Below are positions 36,337-49,000 of a stretch of 64,000 bases of DNA, piece by piece. Location of the stretch: assembly GCA_021397835.1 (NCBI GenBank), contig JAJFZO010000476.1, forward strand, positions 496,001 through 560,000, given 5' to 3'. Numbering within the stretch: the first letter of the stretch is position 1; each line of letters starts with the position of its first letter. The DNA is from Moringa oleifera. Taxonomy: Eukaryota > Streptophyta > Magnoliopsida > Brassicales > Moringaceae. The notes beneath the pieces are model-generated. The model saw nothing but the letters and a program-made list of their open reading frames with translations. It made no database searches and was not told the origin of the DNA. The translations under genes and the position numbers were made by a program.

Positions 36337-39300
36337 TGGGATCGCATGTTTTAATTTAAATGTCCTCCAAATCCGAAGAGTTATATTTTGGGGTGCTGCA
36401 GAGGTCAAAAAGTAGAAACTTTCTCATGCTAATTATGAGCCTCTTGAAATTTAGAGAAAAAAGAAAAAAGAAGCAATTTTCCATTTTGTTTCCCTTTACT
36501 GGCACAGTTAGAAGAGGAGCATCTGATGGAGCTTCAAAATTTTGTCAGTCTTGAGAGTATTATATAAAATTGATATATATGTGACAGAGCTTTTGACCAA
36601 TGAAGAGATCTTTTGTTTAAGAAGAATTATCTGTTTTCCAGCTTTTGTAGTTTCTGGGTTTCGTGGAATATTTGTCGAGTCTGCAGTTCATTTTTATATG
36701 TGATTGTGAACGAATAGAAAGGGATGAACTGATCATCTCTGTATCTGGAGACTATTCTATACTATACTATATAAAATTTATTTCAGGCAGCACCCTGAAA
36801 TGAATTTTAAGCAGATTGATTGATTTAAGATCACACAAAATTTATTGATTTACTATGTCAATCTTATTTATATTTTGTAATTTGTTTTAATGTGACTATT
36901 ACATAATAAATGTTTATTTAGTATCTACGTGCTCTTTGATTTTGTTGTGGTTTTTTTTTTTTTTTTGTTAAATTTAAAGACATGGCAAAGGTGCAAGAGA
37001 ACCACTTGTTACAATCTTACATAAAAATTTTGTACTTCCTTCTAATTCACCCCCTTCTTGTGACCCGTTTCTCCTGCAGCCTCTTCCCCAGCAACTTTTC
37101 TACTGGGGATGCCCCACTGCTCTTACACACTCCCCATCCCCTTCTGCTTTCTTCCACCATCCTCACCTCGTCCCATGACTTCCCTTTTCCTTCTTGCCTC
37201 TTCTACCACCTTTAGTGACTTTTTTTTTTTTTTTTGGGTCTTGGATAAGCCTTATCCTTCATCACTGATATCTGATCAGTGACCTCATTTTTTTCTTTCA
37301 GATTCTGCATTGATTTTTTAAAACTATTTTCCAACTCCTTAATCCCTAACTTCACTCTTAATTCACGTTCTTTCATTTGCCATCGCCTTCTTATTTTTCT
37401 TTTCTTTTCGTTTCATTCTAGCGATCTTATTATCTATTTTTTCATTTGACTTTCTGGTAAACTTAGGTTTCAAACTTGCTATATTAGATCTCGCTTTAGA
37501 ACCTTTGGGTGATAAAAAAGGAGGGGGAGAGGCAGGGAAGATAATAGTTGTTCTTTTTCGGGTTCCACAAAAGATAAAAACATCATTCCAAATAGCTTAA
37601 CTGCATTAAACTTCCCAAATGAAAAAGTTAAGTTAAAATTAAATTAAAATTTTAATGTGAAATACATACAGTTTATGATGTAATGATCACATTGAAATGA
37701 ATCATAAAAATATAACATTTTTCCTATAATATATCCTAAATATTGTGAACAGGTTGTAAAATTAACCCAAGAATGATGCCTGTTGTCAGACTGCCCAATG
37801 TAGGCAAGTTCAAAGGAAGTCTAACTCTTTAGGCTAGTCCAGCCTTCCAAAATAAGCCCCTTAAATTAGCCCATTCCAACTGCTCAACTTCATAACTAAT
37901 ATGAAGCTCCTAACTTAACCTATTATCTTGACAAGAAGGAAAAACAAATTAATCAACCTATCAACCAGGACTGCGGTGTGCAACTCTCTTCACCTATTGG
38001 AAGTCTTGAAAACGTTGAAAGAGTGAAAAAAGAAAGATATTTTTCCTCCGTTTTTCTTATAATACCGAAAAAGCCATCTAAGTATTGGAGGGTTTTCTTT
38101 GTCCCCAAACCCAAACTTCGTTTTCGAAACATTAGCACTATTCATTGGAAATGATGATAAGAAAGCTATCTTCTTCAACATCTCTTAACCACACTTTTGG
38201 CTCACCAAATTTTCTAAAATAAAATCATTAATAACATAAAAAAAATTCAACAAAAAAAGATACCTAAACAGGATACTTGGAGCTCATCCAGAGCCTGAAA
38301 ACATTGAACTTCCTGTGGAATTAAAGATTGACCACATTTGGCAATTACATCAATCTTCCATAAGCTGATTAATCTAGCCCCTTTTCATATGATTTCACCA
38401 GAAAGATTTTCCATATCCCAACCCTTGTAATCTTATCCACCAAAGATGATTCTAGGGCATACTAACTAAAAAGCAAGAATCACAAATTGGTTACACTGAC
38501 AACTTCTTTAAACACTTAGATGCCCTGATGTATGAAGGTTAGTACTATTACATATGGGAAAAATATAACATCAAAACCTAACATCATTTGGTCCCTTCAC
38601 CACCTATTTGTTTCCTTTCATTTTTCCCCCCTTCTTCCCATCTTTTTCAGGCTGGTGTTAGAGGGGTAAGGATTTATGATTCAGTATAACTACTTTTGTT
38701 CCTTTACTAGGAACAGAAGCATAAAACTAAAAGGAGAAATAAGAAAAAATCAATTTGTAAATGTCCTGCATGCATTGCAGAATCAATAGTTCTTTCTTTT
38801 GCTTGCAAATGCACATGGATGGCAAGTCTGGACATGCAGATGTTATGTAATCCTGAATAAAATGGGAGTTTTTTTTGGGCAACTTTGCATGTATCCCCAC
38901 ATAGTCCAGAAAAGTCTAGAACTACATGTCAACAGCACAGAAGATAAGCTAAGGCCTTTGCCTTCAGAAAAAGGGTGTCTTGCCAGCAAAGATTTACCTT
39001 GAAAGCCCTATTCATTAACCATGATATTTCCAGTACCTGCAACATCAACAAAAAACTCAGCCCATGAACAGAAACTAGTGAGGATAAATCTCAAATCTAC
39101 ATGACATAAAATCATTCATCAACATTGTCTTCCTCAACGTTAGACAAAAAGCTATTGCCAGCACAAAACAGTCATGAAAGACAACATCAAGATGTTATAG
39201 GATATCCCCCGTTGTCCTTTAAAAAGAGAGAGAAAAGATTCACTTTTATGTGAACATGATCACAAAGCCTATTATAAACACTTTCTTTCTCCCTTTCTTT

Positions 39301-39437
39301 TGGTCTGCATAGGCACATGAACAACGATAAAAAGAGCTATCTCGGCAAATAAAAGATTTATATAAAGGAAAGTGTTAAATGAATGTTTATGAATCACCAG
39401 TAAACATGAAACCAGCTTACCATAACAGCAGAAAGCA
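36337..39437. other. 3' regions of convergent Mei2-like and OTUB1 genes, with intergenic DNA
   Basis: No gene is supported. The Mei2-like 3' UTR should occupy the first few hundred bases. T runs lie near 36951-36966 and 37218-37235. On the minus strand a donor-like GTAAGC (about 39421) and an acceptor-like TTGCAG (about 39040) suggest a possible OTUB1 3' UTR intron. Frames of 60-77 codons at 36.98-37.2 and 37.95-38.2 kb resemble nothing I know. Confidence 0.45.
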
Positions 39438-42400
39438 TTACTTTGGGTAGAGAATGTCATAGTGACCCGGACGATAGAGCAAGGTGATAAAAGGAGTGAT
39501 TGTCTCAGCATTATCCTTTGCAGCAACAGGAATGAAATCATGATGATTTACACTGACACCACCGGTATCACAAGAACTACGGTCAAGGTATACAATCCGA
39601 ATTGCCACACCCAATGCATCTGACAGGGCAGTAATGTGCACATGGTCACTCTCTTCCCCCATTGGTTCCACCGATGTCTTGCAAAACTATGCCAGAACAT
39701 AGTATAACATGTGTGTGTGTGAGAAAGAGAGAAAGAGTTAGATCAATAATTTACAGCTCCAAGACACTTATGTTACTATAATATTTAAGATCAAGCCCGC
39801 CAGACAATAGTTCTTTTATCGAATAATGACTCCAGATTATGGATAGGCATGTCAATAAAGTTAAAAAACCTTGCGTACAGCACAAGTAAGCACAATACAG
39901 AATAAAACAGGTTAAATAGCATGGTGCAGGGATATATGACACAATTGTCCTACTTTTTCTCTAGAAGGACCACAAATAATTTATCATCTCCATGATGACA
40001 TCCACTTTGGATTCAGCAACACAATTTCAGTATCTGGTTAAATAGATCATTGTCCACTAAGCAAAAGAATTCAAAAAGAAAGATCAGCATTATGAAACCT
40101 CCATAACAAACCTGATCAACGGTTGCATTTGACAATCCCATTATGAAGGGTTCAAAAAACTCTGAACGCTTTCGAATTTCACCAGAGGTAACAAATCTGA
40201 AAAACATTACAACTAAGAAACCAAATTTGTCAAATAGATATCAGTGAGAAAATTAAATTGATATCATCAGAATTTTAGAGTCTCTTACCATAGTCAGACA
40301 CTGACTGATCTCTACTTCTAGTTATGAGCTCATCATGACTGCTAGAGAGAACAGGGGCAGGAGGGGAAATATTGTTAATTGACCAAGCTCAACAATCACT
40401 TACTGTGCATTATGCAGACAACTCAAAGTTTTGCATCAAGTACACTAAGCCAAACAAAAATGGCAAAGTTAATAATCATGAACTCAAGAATCTTGATCAA
40501 ATTATACTATTTCTGAGTTGACTATCAAGATGACAAGAAGAATGACTAGTGATCAATACCTAATTGAACTCTCACTTCCTTGAATAACACTGTCCAGCTG
40601 CTCAAGGAATAACTGAAAATTTTCCAAATCGAATCAAAGTTACAGAGCAGAAGAGGAAGAGGGTATAGGCATCAAAAGATAAGCAAATACAGAACAGAAG
40701 CTTCAATGAATAAAGCCAGCAACAGTTTACTTACAATTTTATACATAATAATCACCAGAGCAAACAAGATACTTCCATTTTCATTTTAATATAAGTAACC
40801 GAATCAAACAAAAGTTATAATCCTTGATATCCGATCAGTATCCTATATAAAGAAGTGAGTCAACCTTCACATGAACTCATATAGTAGATTCAAACCTCCA
40901 CCCTTATTAACCATCATATTCCAGTCAGCAAAAATAACACTGCAAAATCGACCTCCGCTACTTAATACAGAATCCCTCTCTCATCCAGAAGGGGCTAAAA
41001 GTGCAAGACAGTATGTTAAATATAAACACAGAGAATGGTGCATGCACCTTTACATGAGTGTGTTAGCACACATGCATGTGAGCGAAAACACTCTTGTCAC
41101 TCTTGGCTTCAATGAGGAACAAAACACGGAAGAGGCCACTAATATATTTACCAATATATTACTTGCAAAAAAAAAAAAAAAATTCCAAGCAGCTCAAAAA
41201 AGTGCTTGAAGAGTATAGTGAAGGTAAGAGGTTCACCGCAAAAAAATCCTCAAAAGTAAAATCAGCATAACCCAAACTCTGAAGCGTTTTTCTACATTCT
41301 TCCACATTGACTTTGACACGATCAGCTTCTGCTTGGTCTTTTGATTCCAATACGTGTTCCTATCAAGCAACCCAGAGCACATTTAGCAGCTGGAATCAGC
41401 AGGTCATATTGACTTCCTTCTAACCAGAAGTTCATGGACTGAAGCCAGAACAGTAACATTCACTGGAGCTAAATAAAAGGCATGTATGAGAGCATACAAG
41501 GTAAGAAAACATAAAGCTCCGGAAGAAGCAGTTCCCATCCCCCCGTGTTCGCCTAATGGCAGCATATTGTTCACCAAGAACCTGCATAAAGGTGAAGATT
41601 ATTTCCAAAAAAAGGAAAAGGAAAAAAGAAGCTATTGGGAGAAAGAATGACGGGAATACACAGCACACAAGCACCCACAGACTAACATACAGTAAGAGAC
41701 CTTTATTTTCTGCAGCAAGATTGGGCTTCCAGATTGATATTCAGCTGCTAAGCTTGAAAGAGGTTCCTGCACTTTCATCACCATGAAGTGTTTGATCTCA
41801 TAAATATATAATAAAAAATTAAACAGAACCTACTACCATAATTGCACATGCTGACCAGCTACAATATAATTCAAGCAGAGGACACCATGGCACACAATAT
41901 GCACTCAAAATTAATTACTGACAAAGCTGATTGTACTGAAATATTGGTAAAGCAGGTCTATCACAAGACTGACAAATGAAACAAAGTTAAACGAGAAAGA
42001 ATCAACGACAAAGTAAGAGGATTAAAAATACATAATCAATCAACATCAGTAGCCTAGTTCTCAGGGATGTGAATTCAACACTTGGAAATTTATAAATTGA
42101 GTCTTCATGTGAGCATATATGATAGTTTACTCCAATTCTATTTTCTCCCAACCTTCAAAAAATGCAATAACAGAAAAAAAGGAAAAAAAAAAAAAGCTAG
42201 GGAGGGACCATGATAAAAATGTAAAACTTTGAAGCACAAAACTACCTCTACCAGAATGCATTGATGCATACACATGACTTGCACGACCTAATGAAAGCAA
42301 ATGGGAGGAAATCCAAAAGTAGCATTCTATATGTAACCACAGGAATAACATAGCAGGCTAAACAACATCCAAAAACAGAAGACCAGCAGAAGTTAACTAC

Positions 42401-42616
42401 ACATGCAGACAAATGGATGAAATTCAAAGAGTCATAAGTGGCTATTGCCTTGTCACCGACGAATGGGATTTTCTCTGCTTCCTCTGCTCGAATTGCAGAC
42501 TGCTGCTGCATGATATCATCATCACCAAAACTTGACCAAAAATCAAATTCAGCAGCCGATTGTGATGCGGCATCCTCCACTTTACCATCAGATACGAGCT
42601 CTTCCTGATTCTGCAT
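39438..42616 (-). CDS. OTUB1: Otubain-like ubiquitin thioesterase (OTU-family deubiquitinase)
   Basis: Eight coding exons (42616-42449, 41766-41701, 41581-41498, 41359-41237, 40612-40560, 40338-40289, 40212-40112, 39686-39438) give 297 residues, close to the roughly 306 of Arabidopsis OTUB1. The peptidase C65 signature is present: RRTRGDGNCFFRSFMFSYL carries the catalytic Asp93 and Cys96, and the C-terminal YRPGHYDILYPK carries His290. Other matching blocks are MQNQ at the start, GDDDIMQQQSAI, GYADFTFEDFF, MFFRFVTSGEIR, GLSNATVDQ and PMGEESDHVHITALSDALG. The enzyme removes ubiquitin from conjugates in cytosol and nucleus. The first coding intron begins with GC rather than GT (after GDK, at 42448); all others are GT-AG. 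The assignment is firm; the leader structure is inferred. Confidence 0.96.
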
Positions 42617-42717
42617 TGTCCCCTGAGCAACTTGAGATCCTCCGCGTGCTTATCAAGTATATTCTGAAATTTGAATTGCACTGCCTCAAACAAGTATCAA
42701 TCTCCGCCACCAAACAT

Positions 42718-43366
42718 CCTGTGGAGTAACCTTGTGTTACCTAAATGCCAGTTTGAAATCAAAACTTCTTATTATTTGGAAAAGGCCTCTAAGAGTTCCG
42801 TATTTAGTATTATGATTGGCACTTAAACAACTAAATTATACTAGTGATTAGCCAAAACAATCGCGAGGTGCATTTCATGCATACAATGCATCATGAACAA
42901 GTAATCTACAGACCTAACAGCAAAATGATTCCAGCGATTATTATCAACAAACGTTTAATTGAAAGTTCTACCGAACTGGGCGAATTTTCGGAGAACACCT
43001 TCAATTGAAGAGAAACGATATTGCCAATCCGAGCGAATACGAAATTAAACTAGAAACATCGTATGAGGTTTAACTAAATTATTCAAGACTAATATTTCTA
43101 TCCAAATTCACGAGTGGTTTACTCAAAAATCAGAGAAAGTGAACATCGATAGACGCTTGACTTTTGGCATCTACCTGGGAGATCGAGGAGTAATTCGTAT
43201 CTTTCAATTCCTCTAAGTCACCTGGTCGTTTGATTGAATTGCAAGTGAGTTTGCCGCTCTGTTTGGGATCTACTGAAAGGGAATTCTCAGTTTTCTGCCT
43301 TGGTTTCAAAGAGGCAAAATCAGGAGAGTTTTTACTCGGGAGGCTATGCTCTCGGGACTGTTTCAT
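42718..43366 (-). other. OTUB1 leader with a probable spliced upstream ORF
   Basis: An ATG at 43366 opens 64 codons (MKQSREHSLPSKN and onward) to a good donor CCCAG/GTAGATG at 43175. A plausible acceptor CACAG lies just upstream of 42718. Joined in phase, the frame continues ten codons to TGA before the OTUB1 ATG at 42616. The model is inferred from splice signals only. Confidence 0.4.
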
Positions 43367-43399
43367 TTCGTATTATATAATACTTTTCTATATAAGACC

Positions 43400-45840
43400 T
43401 TTGGTATACAGTTTTCACTCTCCCAAACTAGGTGCAAGTGCGGGCAATCTTTTATCCAGGAGGAATATTTATTATTGAATTAACTAAATACACGTGCCAC
43501 ATATAATCATTGTAATTACATGTTATCAATTGTAAATAAATTATTTATTTCTACATTAATTATATAACATATTTTAATTTATTACATTTAACATCTACAA
43601 CATTTCAACTGTTTTAAGGCATCTACATTAATATTTTATGTAACATTGATGTGGAGTTTAAATTTGTATTTATACATAAAAATAATATTTTTTAAAAAAA
43701 ATTATTATCATATTTAATTATAATTATAATCATAATTAAATATGATTAAGTTAGAAATAAATATTAAAATTTAATAATATTATTCAACTAGTTATTTTTT
43801 ATTGTCTTGTTCTCGAATCTCAATTATGTTAGAGCACAATAATTTTCAAGATCATAATGAGAGTAAGATTCTTACTTTTTCGTTAACTCGTTTTTTATTT
43901 TTATTATCATCATCATCTAGTCTTTTATGTATTTACTCATTACTTACATCTTATGTTAGACAATTATGTTTAACAGGACGAACTAAACATTTATCTATAG
44001 ATAAACTACTTTAGAGTTACTCTATTTATCTTATGATATAGTTTTATTAAATTTAGTACAGTGCAATTTCAAGTTGGTTATTAGGTTCATGACTTTTGCG
44101 TCGTTCATAATTTAGGTCGATAAATTTTAATTCGATTTTTTAATAATTGAGTTAAGTTTGAGTTATATATTTTATAAATGAATTAATCGTAGATTTTAAA
44201 TTTTAAGTCAGATCACTTGATAAGTTAACTCGTTAAAATTGATTAATAAATTAAATTTATTTACTTTATTTAACTTTAATTTAATTTATATTGAATCTCA
44301 TAAATATATAATTTTGATTAATAAAAATAATTAATAATACATATTATTTAATTTACATATTTTTTATAAATTAATTCATTTTATACAAAGGTAATGAAAA
44401 TATATTCTCATTAATTTTCTTAATTTCAATAGTACGCATAACAAATATATTAAATTTGACAATAAAGTTAATATTTTAGAAGTTTGAAACTATCATTAGT
44501 TTAATAAATTTTTATATAATTTATATTAGTATTTATTTAATATATTAAAATTTATTTATTTATTTATATTATTTTTAAAAAATTAATAAATATAATTATC
44601 TATCAAATTGATTTGTATAAAATTTATTTAGTCAATTTGCATATAACTTATGTAAAATTCATTATATTAGTTTGTCTAAAATTCAATAAAATAACTGATC
44701 AATTTAATTTGATCAATAAAATTTAATAAATTTTATGGACTAGACTAATCCAATCCGGCACATTGTGGATCCCTGAGTGCAATTTAAAAAATGGCACATA
44801 AATATTTTAGCACAGAATGAAATAGTTTTGATAATTTCTTAGCTTACAAAATTCAGCTCAAGATCATCTCTAACGAAGATAGAAAAATAACAAATTACTG
44901 TTGAAAATCTTTAAAATTTTCTTCAACACTAAATATTATTCTGCAATTTGGTGTAGTTGTAGTGCTGCTCTAAATGTACCTTTAAATTGTTTTTTTAAAA
45001 AATTACTTTTTAAGTTTTTTTGAATTAAATATATTTTTGATTAATAACTTAATAAATATATTATATTATTAAAAAAATTATATCAATAAAAATATCTCAT
45101 AAAGATATTTAAAATAAAATTAATATTTAATATATAATTTTATTTTATTTAAATTATTATTAATAATAATTTATTTAATTAATAATATTATTATATATAA
45201 TATTAAAATTAATATTAAATTTGATATATAAAATTGAAGATAGCTTAACGAGACCGAGAATTTCTCAAGTAGACCTGTCAACGTGCAGGAAAGGTCCCAT
45301 TTATCCTGCCACTTTAGCCTGCAATATGCTATCTATTTTTAGTTATCTACAACTTGAACAGAACAAGTGTGGCCAAATTCAGAGCAGTTAAAAATAATAA
45401 TTTGGCCAACTACGAAAGATTTTTTTAAAAAAATTGAGATAAAAAAAACTGCTCCAAATGAAAGGTGCATAATTTAATTATTTGAAATTTTGATTTATTT
45501 TAAAATAATTTTCACAAAGGTATTTAAATACCCAGAAATGAAATTATTCAGTTTTATATTAAAATTATATTTATTTATCAAATGTACTAATAAAAATTTA
45601 AAATGTTTAATGCTTTTGGTTGGATTTGAGTGTTTATTACCTTTTTCACCTTCGATCAAACAAATAAAATAAAATGGAGGTTTAGAAAACTTTACTCAAA
45701 TTAAATTAAAAATAAATAAAACGCTGAACTAAAGCAAGCCGAAACGAACTATTCGATTCAATTTAATTGGTTCCAGAGTCTACATAATCCAAGAGCAACA
45801 AGGGCTGAATTGGAATTTGCTGAGGTAAGAAATAAAAGCA
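43400..45840. other. AT-rich intergenic region between divergent OTUB1 and ARPC2 genes
   Basis: The composition is extremely AT-rich at 43.48-45.25 kb, with frequent TTATTTAATT-type words and stops in every frame. No gene is supported. The last few hundred bases before 46026 should hold the ARPC2 promoter and leader. Confidence 0.6.
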
Positions 45841-46025
45841 GCATTCTCCCGCACGATATCTTCGCTGCAGATTTCACAGTTCTGTGAAGCCTTTCTTTCC
45901 AGATGCTTACATAAATTGCTTAGAGTTAGGACTCTAAAGGAGACAGACAGAGAGATCGTAGCTTTGCTTTGGCTCTGGGTTTTGTTTGTTACTTGTAATT
46001 ACTGTAGGCAATTGTAAGTGAAACG

Positions 46026-49000
46026 ATGATACTTTTGCAGTCCCACTCGAGGTTTCTCCTTCAGACCTTGCTGAATTGGGTTCAGAAGTGCGTATTTCTT
46101 TCTTTTCCTCCTTTCTGATTTGTCTTTGTTACTACTATTAATAATGCTTAATGATTGACTGATGATAAAGAAATCATTTGAATAGCTGTATGTTCAAATA
46201 CCTATTGTATGTTTCACTCATGGATTTTCATTTCTCGGTTCCCTAATGTCTTTCTGATCTCATATAAAAACCATAAAATCATCAGACATGTCTGAATCCT
46301 TATTAGGCCGCAGCGCTTGAGGGGAGATAATGTTGTAAATTGTTGTTACAATAACCTAATGCCAATTTGATAGCCTTGAATTTGTCAATGTATATTAAAG
46401 GAAGTCTGTCAAATGGAGAGTGACCGGTTATGGATTTTGCATGCCTAATCCTTTTTTACTAGCATCATTTACTTTTGAGAACGATAATTGCTGTACATTT
46501 TGAGATGTCACTCCATAATGTACTTAATTCCTTATGGACTATCAGTGTTTGGGAAATATATCTTGATTCCATTTTAATAGTCTTTTTTGCCAGACCACAG
46601 TGTCTTTGGGGTTTTAAATATGGGGAACATATTTCTAGTGGTAGTTAATCTTTCTTTATTCAGCCTTATTTCTAACTGAAAATCATAATACAAATTTGGT
46701 CATCTTGGGATTGACAAGAAACAGTTGTGCTGGACTGGGTGGACTTTATGTTCACATATAGTTACTTCATTATCTTGGAGGTGTGAGCTTGTGTGATTAC
46801 CACCTCTGTGTTACACTAAGGACTTGCTATACATTTACCTCCAGCACCAATTTGAGGGGGTTAAAGGATTTTATGGGTAGGCCCATTGGTTTTGAAAAAT
46901 CCACACCCCTCCCCCCAGGCCCCAGCATCGCCAACTCTGCCCTCCCAACCCAAGCTCCCCCCTTGCCGTTCCATTAGGTTTGCTCTACTTCTATGAGATT
47001 TGTAGCTTAATTTGTTCAATACATTTTGAGTATACTCTAGAGTTACATGCATTTCTAATCTTGTGGGATTTCTTAGCAAATATGTCGAACAGTTCTAATG
47101 TCACTGTTTGATGTGCTAGATATCAGAAGCTTAATGAAAAATCTTGTATTTTGGAGAAGCCTAACAATTACTATATACATTTGACTCAGCTAAATCTTGT
47201 GGATGGAATCATGTTGGACTTATTTGAATCTAAATGAACTGGAATGTTAGCACTTAATCTTGTTAAATTATAACAATGTGATCGTATTAACATCTATCAA
47301 GTTTTCATTCCTGTTTTAGTTTCTCATTATCACAAACAGAATCACCAACCAATACATCTACCCTTGTTTTTGCTCTTGCTATGATCATTTAGAACTTCCT
47401 GACATTTCTATCTTTATCTTCAGCCTTGAAAATGCAGTTGAACTGGATTACAACTGGGTTGAGTTTGATGATGTCCGTTATCACATTCAGGTGACTTCCT
47501 GGCATCTGTTTTCAACTTATCTTTGGAAAGAAAAATAATCATCTTAACCATCATGTGGACTGGATTAGTTTATTAGTTAAAATTCTGGTTATAATAACTA
47601 TTTACCTTTTCCTTTGCATTTTTGTTACGGCCATGAATGTAGCTTAGGCTTTGGATCTACAGTTCTAATGTACAAAGTGTTGTAGGTGTCCATGAAGAAG
47701 CCGCATCTCCTGTTGCTATCAATGTCATTACCCACCCCACCTCCAGAAACCATATTCTTCGGTGGACTTCCATTTGGAGCCATAGAAGCTATAAAAGCTA
47801 CATATGGTGCAGCTGTGCAAATTCTTGATCCTCCCAGGGATGGCTTTAATCTCACACTGAAACTGAATATGTCAAAACTTCCTCTAGATGAAGGTTCAAT
47901 GAGTTCTTTTTTTAAGGTCATTATGAGCTTGTTATGCATATGCCAAAAACACTTAGGATCAGCTTGTAAAAATTTTTCATCTTTCTTCTACTTCTCAGGA
48001 TTGTGCCATTTCTTCTTTCTAAAAGTTAAGCATGGATTCCCTTATTTTGATAGTTTCATGCATTGCCCGATCTCTCTTATATTCTTTTGTTTACTTTTTT
48101 GTGTAGTTGCATTTACCTTTTTTCTTTTAATTCATTTTCAGTGGTTGATGCTGCATGCAGTTTATAATTTGGGTACAAGGATTAGGTTCTATTGATTACA
48201 AAATGATATTTTCTTTTTCTAGCATCTTGGCTGCAAAAGTATAGTGTTTGAAGTTTAAAGATCTTGTTTGACCATATAGTTCATTTTAGGTATTGCACCT
48301 TCCAACAAAAAAAGATCTTGTTGGAATAAGTAGGCATCTAACTTTGCTAGTACTGAGACAGAACTATGTGGTGGGGAAAACACCAATGAGTATTAGAATT
48401 ATCTGCGCTGTATTATATTCAAAAGTTAAAGGTCTTCATTGCAATGCTAATTATTGTCTGCATTTTGTGGAAGGTGTTGTACCTAAAATGAAATATACGG
48501 TCAAGTAGGCTATGAAGTGCATTTGGAGAAGAGATGAATAGATTGATGTTAAACCACAACTCCTATTAAAACTCTTCTAGAAAGATATGAAATCTGCTTG
48601 TTTGCTATTCTGGTTCAGATGTGATAATCCTTTTGTCTGTGTAAACCTTTTGGTGTATTGGTGCTATTTCTTTGATGCTTGTTTCTTAAGCGGTAAATGC
48701 AAAGTTTGCTTTATTTGCCTTTGGATCCATCTGGGAATATACATGTAAGTTATTAGCATAAATCAGCAAAAGTATTCATGTTTCTTTCCAAGTGTGCCCT
48801 AACAATATCCTAATCTTAACGCAAGAATTCTGAGTTGGAGCTACTATTTACAGTTGTGTTGAAGCAAGCATTAAATTTCCTTTTGCTTGCTTAGGAGTCA
48901 CGCTAAGTATATTGTTCTAGGACACACTCTCAGGGGATTCATTATATGTTTGGTAAATTAATTTTATCACTATTTTCTTTTCTTTCTATTTGTTATTGAT

